Of a DNA stretch of 64,000 nucleotides, positions 8,487-16,998 are shown piece after piece. The DNA is from Chloroflexaceae bacterium. GTDB lineage: Bacteria > Chloroflexota > Chloroflexia > Chloroflexales > Chloroflexaceae. Positions within the stretch are counted from its first letter, which is position 1. Each line of letters starts with the position of its first letter. Both the position numbers and the translations under genes were made by a program. The notes beneath the pieces are model-generated. The model did no database searches. It saw nothing but the letters and a program-made list of their open reading frames with translations, and had not been told where the DNA came from. The stretch is from NCBI GenBank assembly GCA_028282325.1, contig JANQID010000077.1:124001-188000 (forward strand), written 5' to 3'.

Positions 8487-8506
8487 TTAGTATATACTTA
8501 TACTAA
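8487..8506. promoter_or_regulatory. Candidate DtxR-family operator
   Basis: TTAGTATA TACT TATACTAA is a perfect 8+8 inverted repeat in the A/T-rich part of the region between two divergent DtxR-type genes. Known DtxR/IdeR/MntR boxes are palindromes of about 19-20 bp that begin TTAG and end CTAA. Autoregulation of one or both genes is the natural reading. The assignment rests on pattern only. Confidence 0.55.
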
Positions 8507-8814
8507 AGTTTAGCATCAAAATAATTAACTGTCAAATCTATATCAGTATATGAAAAATTTTATGGGGTATCCTGGTTGGGCATATCATACGCAGGTCATA
8601 ATGATGATGAAACAAAATTGCCGAAACCGGCTATGCGTGCTATAGTGTACATAGGTAGTTCGGTGTAGAAACACTATGTATACACATCGTCTTGGTATAC
8701 AATTAAGCGAATATCTCTGCGCTGCTCAGGTCTATTCACCACACTGTGATCAGCCTGACGGGCATTGTCGCTCAGAAGCAAGCAACACCAGATAGGGTCA
8801 GGAGGCAATACAAA

Positions 8815-9558
8815 ATGGTCGATGCTGTAGAGACCCGAGTGGCTAATCCACGCCAACGACGGCAAGTTGGCCTTTCTGGGCCAACCAACAAAGAGCGTGA
8901 CTATCTCGAAGTTATCTATTATTTATCACAACGCAACGAGCCCATCATCGCAGCCAACCTGGCGCGCTGGCTCGATCTTCAGCCATCCACTGTGAGCCAT
9001 GCTATCCAGGAGATGGACAAGAAGGGCTATATCCTGCGCAACGGGCGCAATACCATCTCACTCACGCCGGACGGTTTTGCGCTAGCCGAAGAGATTGTAC
9101 GACGGCATCGCATTCTGGAGCGTTTTCTGGCAGACATCGTCGATATGCCCTGGCATTTAGTACACGAAGAGGCGGTGCGGCTGGAGCATGCGCTTTCTCC
9201 AGCCCTGGAAGATCGCATCTTCACCTTGGTGGGCGATTCGGTGACTTGCCCTCATGGGAATCCAATACCTGGCAGCGGTGCGGGATATGCTGGCTCTACA
9301 CAGCTCGACAAAGCAGAGGTCGGGATGTTATTCACGATTCTGCGCATCGAGGAGAAAGCCGAAGAAAGCACCGATTTGATGCGTTATCTCGAGTCGAACG
9401 AGCTTATTCCAAACAATCAGTTCTTTATCCCTAATGCATCACCAGCCTATGGTATCACACTGCGGCGTTGCAACCACGACATCACATTATCGTCAGAAAT
9501 CGCTTCCCTCATATGGGGCGAAGGCGTGCCGTTTGAAGAGGGGGTGGCTTCACATTGA
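8815..9558 (+). CDS. DtxR-family metal-dependent regulator, second copy
   Basis: This 247-residue paralog of the divergent regulator carries a winged helix (TNKERDYLEVIYYLSQ, LDLQPSTVSHAIQEMDKKGYI) and the metal/dimer helix HRILERFLADIVDMPWHLVH followed by EEAVRLEHALS. A C-terminal FeoA-like region follows. The ATG at 8815 is preferred over a start at 8746 because AGGAGG lies nine bases before it. The N-terminus has about 25 extra basic residues (RVANPRQRRQ) before the HTH, absent from the other copy. It faces the first regulator across a shared region holding a DtxR-like palindrome. The two may sense different metals (Fe versus Mn or Ni), which cannot be decided here. Confidence 0.88.
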   Translation: MVDAVETRVANPRQRRQVGLSGPTNKERDYLEVIYYLSQRNEPIIAANLARWLDLQPSTVSHAIQEMDKKGYILRNGRNTISLTPDGFALAEEIVRRHRILERFLADIVDMPWHLVHEEAVRLEHALSPALEDRIFTLVGDSVTCPHGNPIPGSGAGYAGSTQLDKAEVGMLFTILRIEEKAEESTDLMRYLESNELIPNNQFFIPNASPAYGITLRRCNHDITLSSEIASLIWGEGVPFEEGVASH

Positions 9559-9741
9559 CGCTCGTTATTCGTTCATAGCGCTCGCCAGATCGCTGACGGG
9601 CGCATATGCTCCGCTTAACTCCATCCTCCCATCACTATGACGGCTATTATCGAATTGCCCGTCGCACGCGCCTTAGGCCGCCTTTGCAACATTGTCCAAG
9701 CAGTTTGCCCTCATCGTATACCTCTGTCTTAGCATCCGCAA

Positions 9742-9867
9742 TATAGCAATCCTACCCAATGTGTGAAGATCCAAGACCTGTCAGGTGCAGCATACCGAGC
9801 TGCGCGAAGAGGCATGGTCACGGGTTGCCGCACCTGACAAGTTCCTCTGTCGTGTAGGATCGCTATA
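9742..9867 (+). repeat. R2 element, copy b (126 bp)
   Basis: Its ends TATAGCAATCCTAC and GTAGGATCGCTATA are inverted repeats with one mismatch. It shares the interior GCACCTGACAAG/ACCTGTCAGGTGC pairing with copy a and is the same length. An R1 element begins 22 bases downstream. Confidence 0.8.
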
Positions 9868-9889
9868 CCACTACGCTATTCGCCGGGAG

Positions 9890-10018
9890 CTACCAAACGA
9901 TAATGAACAGGCCGTATGTCACCCTGAGCGGAGCGAAGGGTCTCGGCGTCCCCAACAGCCGGGATTCTTCGCTGCGCTCAGAATGACCGCTTGCGGTAGA
10001 TCCAAATTCGTTTGGTAG
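9890..10018 (+). repeat. R1 palindromic element, copy 2 (129 bp)
   Basis: It starts CTACCAAACG and ends CGTTTGGTAG, with the same interior GTCACCCTGAGCGGAGCGAA and CTGCGCTCAGAATGACC blocks as other R1 copies. It is 12 bp shorter than the 141-bp form, the loss lying in its left part. It is non-coding. Confidence 0.85.
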
Positions 10019-10107
10019 CGTCCCGCACGCATACGATCCGGTAGACCATACTCCCAGAACACAGCAGACGAATACTCGTTTAGCAGCGTCGCATATGTAC
10101 AATTTGA

Positions 10108-10123
10108 CAAATATTTATATTTG
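10108..10123. promoter_or_regulatory. A/T-rich inverted repeat upstream of NifX-like gene
   Basis: CAAATAT TT ATATTTG is a perfect 7+7 inverted repeat about 180 bases before the NifX-like start. It may be an operator, but in DNA this A/T-rich chance occurrence is possible. Confidence 0.3.
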
Positions 10124-10173
10124 TATATACTAACTAATAAGCTTTGCAATATCTAATCAATATAATATTTATA

Positions 10174-10188
10174 CGGTAAAGTTTACCG
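10174..10188. promoter_or_regulatory. CGGTAAA-G-TTTACCG palindrome
   Basis: This is a perfect 7+7 inverted repeat around one central base, 115 bases before the NifX-like gene. Its higher information content makes it a better operator candidate than the A/T-only repeat nearby. No known regulator is assigned. Confidence 0.4.
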
Positions 10189-10302
10189 CGATGCAATACT
10201 TTTGCAGAACCACCATTCCCTGCATTGGATGATAGTAGCATCATAGAACTTTGCGCAAACAGAAGCGGGAATATCAGGTGAGCTAATCGAAGGCGCTAAT
10301 TT

Positions 10303-10653
10303 ATGACAGAACGAAAATACATAGCCATCGGCGTAGATAACACCGGACGTCTCTGGCAAGGACATTTTGGTATGTCCCCTGTGTATTACATCTACGACGA
10401 AAATGGGATATTGATTGATCGGCGAATGAATCCGTACAGCGCGAGGGAGGGACAGGAACCCAGAAAAGATCACGGCAATCCGCAATTGATCATCGATTTG
10501 CTACCGGAGTGCAAGGTATTTATCGCTCGGCGTATGGGGGACGTAAGCAAACGCGCACTGATGACGAATATGGGCGTCACACCGATAATCACGCAAGAAG
10601 AAGACCCGGACAGCGCCTTACGCGCTTTTCTGGGCGCAAAAGACGATGCGTAA
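10303..10653 (+). CDS. NifX/NafY-like (dinitrogenase FeMo-cofactor family) protein
   Basis: The 116-residue product begins YIAIGVDNTGRLWQGHFGMSP and continues with VYYIYDENGILIDRRMN, IIDLLPECKVFIARRMG and a final TNMGVTPII strand. This is the ribonuclease-H-like fold of the NifX/NifB-C-terminal/NafY family, which binds iron-molybdenum cofactor precursors. Standalone members also occur in non-nitrogen-fixing anaerobes with unclear roles. GLWQGHFG corresponds to the family motif that usually carries a His ligand. No nifHDK genes lie in the window. It precedes the family-5 ABC importer by 91 bases on the same strand and could be the first gene of that transcript. Confidence 0.82.
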   Translation: MTERKYIAIGVDNTGRLWQGHFGMSPVYYIYDENGILIDRRMNPYSAREGQEPRKDHGNPQLIIDLLPECKVFIARRMGDVSKRALMTNMGVTPIITQEEDPDSALRAFLGAKDDA

Positions 10654-10744
10654 GCGTGCGTTGTACATATCCTAAAGGGTATAGCCCTGCACTCTCCAGG
10701 CTGAGATGTAGGAGTTGGGTTTACACAGGATCAGGAGAACAACA

Positions 10745-12469
10745 ATGATGTTCAGACGAATATCCGCAATGCTCGTAGTCGCTCTGCTTGGCATATCAAT
10801 AATAGCTGCTTGCGGCGGCGCCCCCTCCGAAAGCGATGTTGGCGAAACCACCGCCCCTGAAGCTGCCGCAAGTGGTCAGGAAGCGCCAACGGACGCCCCT
10901 GCCGCAGCGCGGGACACAGACGATACGCAAGGACCGCAAACGGCAAGCAAACTCACCATTGGTATCTGGAATACTGCCGGCAATATCACCACCTATACCA
11001 TCGGCAACTCCTGGAACGACTGGGTCTTGTGGCTATCGTTTGACAAACTGGTCGAACCATCGCCCTACGTCAGCGAAGCGGAATACTGGCTGGCCGAGTC
11101 AATTGAGCAGATCAGCGACGATGGGCGTACCTGGGAGATCAAGCTCCGCGACGGGGTCACCTGGCACGACGGCACGCCGTTGACGGCCGAAGATGTCGCC
11201 TTCACCTTTGTCTACTATCGCGAAGGCCCGGCCAATCGCTGGACTCACCACTGCAGCGCCGTTCCGCGTATGGAAGAGGTCGAGGTTATCGATCCACTAA
11301 CGGTGCGGGTTACCTCGGCGAAACCGATGCCCAACTTCGACAAAGTCACCGCAGCCGACCTGCCGATTATTCAAAAAGCTCAGTGGGAGGATGTCGAAGA
11401 ACCGCGCCAGTTCACCGACATTGCAATCGGCACCGGTCCCTACCGCATGGTCGAGTACAAGGCCGACGAGTTCTACCGGTTTGAGGCCAACGAGAACTAC
11501 TTTAAGGGTAAACCCCTGGTCGATGAGTTGACGCTGGTCATGATCAAGGACCCGCAGACGATGTTCACCGCCCTGAAAAGCGGCGAGATCGACGGCGCGG
11601 CGCGCAGCTTACCGCCGGAATTGCTGGCGGAATGGGCCAATGATCCCGATATCAAGATTATGCATGCGCCCACCCTGTGGGGCGTGTGGTTGGACGTTAA
11701 TCTAGGGCGCGAGCCGTTCAATCTGCGTGAGATGCGCCAGGCGGTTTCGGTTGCAGTCAATCCCGACCCGATGCTCGAAAACATTATGCTCAACGAAGGC
11801 CAATCCGGCCTCCAGGGCTGGCCGCATCCCGACTCGCAATGGACCAAGCCCGACCTTGAGCAGCCCTACGATCAGGCCAAAGCGATCGAACTGCTCGATG
11901 AGCTGGGCTATGTGGATAGCGACGGCGATGGGTTGCGCGATACACCTGCTGGCGAGCCGATCGACTGGAATATCAAGGTCGCATCGAACCAACCGCTCTA
12001 TATCCGCGCTGCCGAGATGATTGTCAAACAACTGGCGGAAATTGGACTGCAGAGCCACGTCGAAACGCTCGATCCGGCCGCCTTCAGCAGCCTGTGGACC
12101 AGCGGTGACTACGATTTGCGCGTTATGGAAATTACACCACACGGGATCGCCGACCAGGACATGTTAATCATTCTCTACAAGGGCGATAACAACCGGGCGC
12201 TCGAACCCGACCCTGAGAAGGACGCGATCGTTGCGCGCTGGTTTGAGGCTGCGACGGTCGAAGCGCGCCTGGAAGTGAGCTACGAACTGCAGGAACTGAA
12301 TAACCTCTATCCCAACCGGCGTATGCTCTGGTATCCCGATGGCATCTTCGCCTATCGCTGGCAGGCCTACGACAACTACCAGCCCTCATCCGGCTACGGC
12401 ATCTATCACAAGTACTCGTTCCTGCCCAACGAATCCCGTGGGCTGACCGTTTCGAATGTGGAAGAGTAG
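10745..12469 (+). CDS. Family-5 (Dpp/Opp/Nik type) solute-binding lipoprotein
   Basis: This 574-residue extracytoplasmic binding protein captures peptides, nickel chelates or similar ligands for the ABC importer that follows. The start at 10745 has CAGGAG upstream and gives a clean lipoprotein signal ending IIAACGG, where Cys anchors the lipid. An Ala/Thr/Glu-rich linker leads into the mature domain, with family-5 features such as WEIKLRDGVTWHDGTPLTAEDVAF, AIGTGPYRMVEY and EAIELLDELGY-like segments. A hairpin-bearing 143-base gap separates it from the permease. Nearby nickel genes favour a nickel or metallophore ligand (inference). Confidence 0.93.
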   Translation: MMFRRISAMLVVALLGISIIAACGGAPSESDVGETTAPEAAASGQEAPTDAPAAARDTDDTQGPQTASKLTIGIWNTAGNITTYTIGNSWNDWVLWLSFDKLVEPSPYVSEAEYWLAESIEQISDDGRTWEIKLRDGVTWHDGTPLTAEDVAFTFVYYREGPANRWTHHCSAVPRMEEVEVIDPLTVRVTSAKPMPNFDKVTAADLPIIQKAQWEDVEEPRQFTDIAIGTGPYRMVEYKADEFYRFEANENYFKGKPLVDELTLVMIKDPQTMFTALKSGEIDGAARSLPPELLAEWANDPDIKIMHAPTLWGVWLDVNLGREPFNLREMRQAVSVAVNPDPMLENIMLNEGQSGLQGWPHPDSQWTKPDLEQPYDQAKAIELLDELGYVDSDGDGLRDTPAGEPIDWNIKVASNQPLYIRAAEMIVKQLAEIGLQSHVETLDPAAFSSLWTSGDYDLRVMEITPHGIADQDMLIILYKGDNNRALEPDPEKDAIVARWFEAATVEARLEVSYELQELNNLYPNRRMLWYPDGIFAYRWQAYDNYQPSSGYGIYHKYSFLPNESRGLTVSNVEE

Positions 12470-12494
12470 AACAACGGAGTTTTCGAAAAATTCC

Positions 12495-12534
12495 GTTTGT
12501 ATGTCGGCGGCAAAGCCGCCGTCGACATACAAAC
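12495..12534 (+). promoter_or_regulatory. Intergenic hairpin between binding protein and permease genes
   Basis: GTTTGTATGTCGGCGGC pairs with GCCGCCGTCGACATACAAAC around an AAA loop, with a three-base bulge. A stable hairpin immediately after the binding-protein gene can protect its mRNA 3' end or attenuate the transcript, so the binding protein is made in excess over the membrane parts. Confidence 0.55.
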
Positions 12535-12612
12535 TCTTCCGAAGCGACAGCGGTTTGCCGGAATTGCAAGGCAACGGCGAACTATAGCATTATTCATCAG
12601 GGAGTCTCAACC

Positions 12613-13590
12613 TTGGTGTACCTACGGATTGCCGCCCAGTATGTCCTGGTGCTCATCGTCACACTCTCGATCAACTTCGCGCTACCGCGGATTGCGCCGG
12701 GCAGCCCGCTGCTCTACCTGGTCGGCGAAGATGTGGCAACAATGACCCAAGCCGAACAGGATCAGGTACTGCGCGAGTTCAAGCTGGATCGACCGATAGT
12801 CGAGCAATTTGTCAATTATGCCGTCGGTATCGTGCAAGGTGATCTGGGTGTCTCAGTACGTTATGGGATGCCGGTCTGGGATGTGTTGCTCGATCATCTG
12901 CCCTGGACGCTATTGCTGATGGGTACATCGTTGTTGCTCAGCGCCTCGGCCGGCACGGTGATCGGTGTCTTTGCAGCCTGGAAGCAGGGTGGTAAGCACG
13001 ATATCGGAGCCCTGACGCTGGTACTCTTTCTGGGTTCGATTCCGCCGTTCTGGGTTGCGATGCTGTTGATTACCTTCTTCTCAGCCCAGCTCGGCTGGCT
13101 GCCCTCGTACGGCGCTTATGCCATCGGCGTCGCTTCCGGCACGCCGGAATACTATGTCGAAGTGGTTCGACGCATGATCATGCCCATCTCGGCCCTGGCC
13201 CTAGTCAACACCGGAAACATGTTTCTGACTGCACGCTCATCAATGGCAATGGCCCTGGAAGAAGACTATATCATGCTCGCACACGCCAAAGGCCTGCGCG
13301 AACTGACGGTGGTCTTCAAACATGGCTTTCGCAATGCTTTGCTGCCGATCTACACCAACGTGATGGTCAGTATGGGGCATCTCATCGGCGGAGCTATGGT
13401 CATCGAGACCGTCTTTTCCTATCCCGGGTTGGGCAGCACGATCTATGACAGTGTGCTGGCCCGCGATTATAACTTGTTGCAGGGTGCCTTCTTGCTGGTG
13501 ACAATAAGTGTCCTGGCAGCCAATTTCATCGCCGACATGGGCTACCCCTTGCTTGATCCGCGTGTACGACGACCGGGAGTGTCCGCCTGA
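12613..13590 (+). CDS. ABC permease, DppB/NikB type
   Basis: The 325-residue protein is the first membrane subunit of the family-5 importer. It has the N-terminal signature YVLVLIVTLSINFALPRIAPG, the domain-linker LDRPIVEQFVNYAVGIVQGDLGVS and, near residues 215-240, an ALEEDYIMLAHAKGLRE coupling motif that contacts the ATPase. The coding frame begins TTG-GTG, with AGGGAG about eight bases before; either codon could start translation. Its last base is shared with the ATG of the next gene, so the two are tightly coupled. Confidence 0.92.
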   Translation: MVYLRIAAQYVLVLIVTLSINFALPRIAPGSPLLYLVGEDVATMTQAEQDQVLREFKLDRPIVEQFVNYAVGIVQGDLGVSVRYGMPVWDVLLDHLPWTLLLMGTSLLLSASAGTVIGVFAAWKQGGKHDIGALTLVLFLGSIPPFWVAMLLITFFSAQLGWLPSYGAYAIGVASGTPEYYVEVVRRMIMPISALALVNTGNMFLTARSSMAMALEEDYIMLAHAKGLRELTVVFKHGFRNALLPIYTNVMVSMGHLIGGAMVIETVFSYPGLGSTIYDSVLARDYNLLQGAFLLVTISVLAANFIADMGYPLLDPRVRRPGVSA

Positions 13591-16151
13591 TGGCTCTTGC
13601 AATCAAGCATTCGCTGGCTACCAGCCTGAATACATCGCACGGGCGATTGCGGCTGGTCGGGATCCTGATCCTGACCGTTTTCATTCTGGCCGCTATCTTC
13701 GCACCGCTCACAACGCCCTACGAACCATCGGCACGCGTCTGCCCGTCATTCCAGACACCCAACAGCGAGCACCTGCTCGGCTGCAACGATGTGGGCCACG
13801 ATCTCTTCACCGAGATTGTCTACGGGGCCCGCGTGTCGTTGACGATTGGGGTGGTGGTGGCGATCATCACCACATTGATCGCGACGATCGTCGCCCTCGT
13901 GTCGGGCTTCGTCGGCGGCTGGGTCGACCAGTTCTTCATGCGGATCGTCGATGTGGTGATGGCAATTCCCTTCCTCCCGCTGGTGATTGTGTTAGGGGTG
14001 TTTCTGGGAGCCGGGCTGACGACGCAGGTGCTGGTAATCTCGCTGGTGATGTGGGCCCACCCAGCCCGCGAACTTCGCTCGCAGGTGCTGGCCATTCGCG
14101 AAAGCGGTTATGTCGAGTCCTCACTGGCGATGGGCGCCTCACAGTTCACGGTGATGCTGCGCCACATCCTCCCCGAAATCACACCGCTAATCGTTCCCCA
14201 ATTCGTGCGGGTGGCGCACAACGCTATTCTGATCGAGGCCGCCCTGAGTTTTCTGGGTCTGGGCGATCCGATCCAGAAGAGCTGGGGTGGGATCCTCTTC
14301 TACGCCAACGCCCGCGCTGCGTTTCTCACCGGCGCCTGGAGCTACTGGGTGATGCCGCCGGGGATCTGCATCGCACTGGTTGTGGTTGCCTTCGCTTTCA
14401 TCGGTTATTCATTGGGCGGCAAATCGGGGCAGATCTATTATCCGTTCGGCTCGTTTACGCTGAAACGCCGGCCATCGATCGACACAGGCGGTGCTAATGG
14501 TCGGCGCTTGCAGATTGAGCAGTTGACTACACTGTACTCCTCGTCCAACGAGACGATCAAGGCCGTCGATGAAGTTAATCTGGGGTTGCACGATTGCGAG
14601 ATCGTCGGGATCGTCGGCGAGTCGGGATCGGGCAAATCGACAGTGGCGATGTCGGTGCTGGGATTGCTCAAATATCCGGCAGCGATCGCCAGCGGGCGGA
14701 TCTATCTGGGGCAGGTTGACCTGCTCGATCTCGACAAGCCCAGCCTGCAACAGGTGCGTGGCAAACGACTGGCCTTTATTCCGCAGAGCGCGATGAATAC
14801 GCTCAACCCGGTTATGACCATCTGCGACCAGGTGCAGGAGGCGATTCTGCAGCAGCGCGACCTGAACCGCGACGCAGCCGAGGAACGCGCCCTAAAGCTG
14901 CTGAGCATGGTTGAACTACCGGACGAGCGGGCTCAGGCCTATCCCCACGAACTCTCGGGCGGGATGCGCCAGCGCGTGGTCACGGCGATTGCTCTGGCGA
15001 ACGAGCCAGAGGTGATCATCGCCGACGAGCCGACCACTGGTCTGGACGTGCTGGTGCAGAAAGAGATTATCGGGCTGCTGATCGACCTACAACGACGGCT
15101 GGGAATCAGTGTTATGTTCATCACTCACGATCTGCCGCTAGTATCCAGTTTTGCCGACCGGATGGCGGTGATGTATCAGGGACAGATTGTCGATATCGAC
15201 ACCCCCCAGCAACTGGCCCGCTCCGCCGATCACGCACATACCCGGGATCTGTTCGAGAACTTCCCCCGGCTCCAGGCTCCCAAGCGCTGGCAACGCTCCG
15301 ACGCCAACGGCAACACCATGCGCGAGTTGGCGCCGCTTCTGCAGCTGACCAATGTCTCCAAGACTTTCCACTCGCGCCGGCGCCTGGACTTCAAGCCGGT
15401 CGCTCCGATCCGGGCGGTCAACCAGGTCTCGTTCAAAATCTTCGCTGGCGAAGTTGTGGGCCTGATCGGCGGCAGCGGTTCAGGCAAGACGACGCTGGCC
15501 CGGCTAATGATGGGCCTGATCGACGTGGACGAAGGGGAAATCAGTTTCGATAGGCGTGAGATGCACAATCTGGTGCGAGCGGAACGGCGGGCTATGCTGA
15601 AAGACGTGCATATGGTCTTTCAGGATCCGTACCAATCGATGCGCAACGGGATGCGCGTGCGTGACATCGTGGCCGAGCCGTTGCGCATCCACGGCCTGCG
15701 CGATGCAGCCGAGATCGAGCAGCGTGTCACCACGGCATTGGGCGAGGTGCAGTTGCCGCAATCGCGCCAGTTCCTGGCCCGCCGAATCTCGGAGCTGTCG
15801 GGTGGGCAACGCCAACGAGTCGCCTTTGCTCGCGCTGTGGTAACCAACCCACGTCTGATCATCGCCGACGAACCGACCTCGATGCTCGATGTGTCACTGC
15901 GGATGGGTTTGCTACAACTAATGGAGTCGTTACGAGCCAATCACAACGTCGGCTATCTCTTCATTACCCATGATCTGGCACTGGCGCGCCATTTCTGCGA
16001 TCGGCTGGTTGTCTTGCAGCACGGAACAGTGGTGGAGTCGGGTCGCACCGAGCAAGTCATCCATCAGCCGGCTCACCCCTACACTCGCGCTCTGGTTAAT
16101 GCCGTCGTGGATCCGGCGTTCACTGAGCCAGAATTGGCTCAGCAAGCATGA
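13590..16151 (+). CDS. Fused DppC permease + DppD ATPase + DppF ATPase
   Basis: Three subunits that are normally separate form one 853-residue polypeptide. Residues 1 to about 290 are a DppC-type permease with GMRV-class loop MGASQFTVMLRHILPEI. Next is ATPase 1 with GESGSGKST (about 343), LSGGMRQRV (about 454) and VIIADEPTTGLD. ATPase 2 has GGSGSGKTT (about 627), LSGGQRQRV (about 736) and LIIADEPTSMLD, then a Dpp-type C-terminal tail (HPYTRALVNAV). All ATPase motifs are intact in both halves, so the fusion looks functional. It fixes a 1:1:1 stoichiometry and leaves only DppB as a separate membrane subunit. No stop or frameshift occurs at either junction. Confidence 0.93.
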   Translation: MALAIKHSLATSLNTSHGRLRLVGILILTVFILAAIFAPLTTPYEPSARVCPSFQTPNSEHLLGCNDVGHDLFTEIVYGARVSLTIGVVVAIITTLIATIVALVSGFVGGWVDQFFMRIVDVVMAIPFLPLVIVLGVFLGAGLTTQVLVISLVMWAHPARELRSQVLAIRESGYVESSLAMGASQFTVMLRHILPEITPLIVPQFVRVAHNAILIEAALSFLGLGDPIQKSWGGILFYANARAAFLTGAWSYWVMPPGICIALVVVAFAFIGYSLGGKSGQIYYPFGSFTLKRRPSIDTGGANGRRLQIEQLTTLYSSSNETIKAVDEVNLGLHDCEIVGIVGESGSGKSTVAMSVLGLLKYPAAIASGRIYLGQVDLLDLDKPSLQQVRGKRLAFIPQSAMNTLNPVMTICDQVQEAILQQRDLNRDAAEERALKLLSMVELPDERAQAYPHELSGGMRQRVVTAIALANEPEVIIADEPTTGLDVLVQKEIIGLLIDLQRRLGISVMFITHDLPLVSSFADRMAVMYQGQIVDIDTPQQLARSADHAHTRDLFENFPRLQAPKRWQRSDANGNTMRELAPLLQLTNVSKTFHSRRRLDFKPVAPIRAVNQVSFKIFAGEVVGLIGGSGSGKTTLARLMMGLIDVDEGEISFDRREMHNLVRAERRAMLKDVHMVFQDPYQSMRNGMRVRDIVAEPLRIHGLRDAAEIEQRVTTALGEVQLPQSRQFLARRISELSGGQRQRVAFARAVVTNPRLIIADEPTSMLDVSLRMGLLQLMESLRANHNVGYLFITHDLALARHFCDRLVVLQHGTVVESGRTEQVIHQPAHPYTRALVNAVVDPAFTEPELAQQA

Positions 16152-16166
16152 GAACACCGATAACGC

Positions 16167-16212
16167 ATATGTGGTGCGGGGGGCGAAGCCGCGCCGCGCC
16201 ACAACACACATA
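16167..16212 (+). promoter_or_regulatory. G/C-rich intergenic hairpin after the ABC fusion gene
   Basis: The segment ATATGTGGTGCGG...GGC pairs with GCCGCGCCGCGCCACAACACACAT around a GAA loop, with some bulges. It resembles the hairpin after the binding-protein gene (both have GGCRAAGCCGC at the apex). A partial terminator or mRNA-stabilising role is likely. Confidence 0.5.
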
Positions 16213-16279
16213 CTTGCGGCTCACAGGCCTACGGAGTTGCCCGCAGGATAATGAGCATTAGGAAGGAGTACCATTTGTT

Positions 16280-16954
16280 ATGCAAGTCTCTATCGAACGT
16301 GCAGGACTGGATACAGCCATACGAGGCGTGCTAGGCTGCGTGGTCGCCCCGTTGTTTGAAGAGGTGATGCACGCCTATCGGGAGTTGGACGATGCCGCAC
16401 TGGTGGATTACAGCACCTTGCTGGAGATCGCGGAAAAAACGAGCCAACAGACCCCATTCCACATGTTGCTGGAGTTTGCCTCCTACGGTCAGGACGACCC
16501 GCATCGGTTCACCATCACCCACAACGCCGTCATGCGGCTCTTCTGCACAAAGTACCACTTCGATTTTATAGCGAAGAATCTGCTCAATCCAATGCTGGTG
16601 CGCGATACCGCCAGCTTCCTGGTCAATCATATGCTCTTGCCTATGCAACTGAGCGAGTACGGCGGCCAATTGCGGGGAGAATACCGCATTGGCGGTCACA
16701 CGATGCATGTCTTTCCCCTGATCGTCGCACCCGATCTGGAACTCGCAAGCGATGCCGTCTACGGCGTGCACATGGGTTCTATTATTACGGCTTTGACCGA
16801 TGCGCAAATACGTATGATCGAAGCCCAGCTCGCGCTCAGCGCAGAATTCGGCTTCCTCGCAAAACACGTGAGCGAAGTCGATTTCACCGACTATCAGCAT
16901 TTCGGCAATTTTCATCAACGCATTGCGGAACGGCATCACAAGGTGTTCGGCTAA
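16280..16954 (+). CDS. Unknown 224-aa protein, paralog A
   Basis: I do not recognise this family. The product is soluble, with no signal peptide or membrane segment. Blocks shared with the next gene are TPFHMLLEFA..GQDDPHRFTITHN (TPVHFLRDF..LQDDPSNFTITHN in B), a central NPMLVRDTASFLVNHMLLP, YGVHMGSIITALTDAQIRMIE and HVSEVDFTDYQHFG. The repeated conserved His and Asp residues (ITHN, GVHMG, KHV..VDF.D.QH) would suit metal binding. GGAG precedes the ATG. It lies between a family-5 ABC importer and a nickel transporter plus CooC, so a role in nickel handling or a cofactor pathway is a reasonable guess only. Confidence 0.7.
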   Translation: MQVSIERAGLDTAIRGVLGCVVAPLFEEVMHAYRELDDAALVDYSTLLEIAEKTSQQTPFHMLLEFASYGQDDPHRFTITHNAVMRLFCTKYHFDFIAKNLLNPMLVRDTASFLVNHMLLPMQLSEYGGQLRGEYRIGGHTMHVFPLIVAPDLELASDAVYGVHMGSIITALTDAQIRMIEAQLALSAEFGFLAKHVSEVDFTDYQHFGNFHQRIAERHHKVFG

Positions 16955-16998
16955 GCGCCTCACCGAACAAGAGCCAAACAATAGGAGCAAACTAAACA

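Larger units (their letters stand above)
8174..8814. other. Divergent regulatory region between two DtxR-family genes
   Basis: This 640-bp gap holds one R2 element (8340-8465), an A/T-rich stretch from about 8455 to 8560 and a near-ideal DtxR-type inverted repeat (8487-8506). No convincing coding frame was found. The A/T-rich stretch is the likely location of promoters for both regulators. Confidence 0.6.
9559..10302. other. Gene-free region carrying R2, R1 and A/T-rich palindromes
   Basis: These 744 bp contain R2 copy b (9742-9867), R1 copy 2 (9890-10018) and two short palindromes in A/T-rich DNA (10108-10123, 10174-10188) ahead of the NifX-like gene. From 9559 to 9741 I see nothing recognisable. 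The A/T-rich end is the probable promoter of the long operon that follows. Confidence 0.6.

Noticed and set aside
3974-10653. Nitrogenase gene cluster
   Set aside because: Flavodoxin, FdxN-like ferredoxin and a NifX-like protein are suggestive, but no nifH, D, K, E, N or B is present in the window.
10654-10744. Possible TPP-like riboswitch (CTGAGAT) before the family-5 binding protein
   Set aside because: Only the short CTGAGA string matches; the other conserved TPP segments and pairings are absent.
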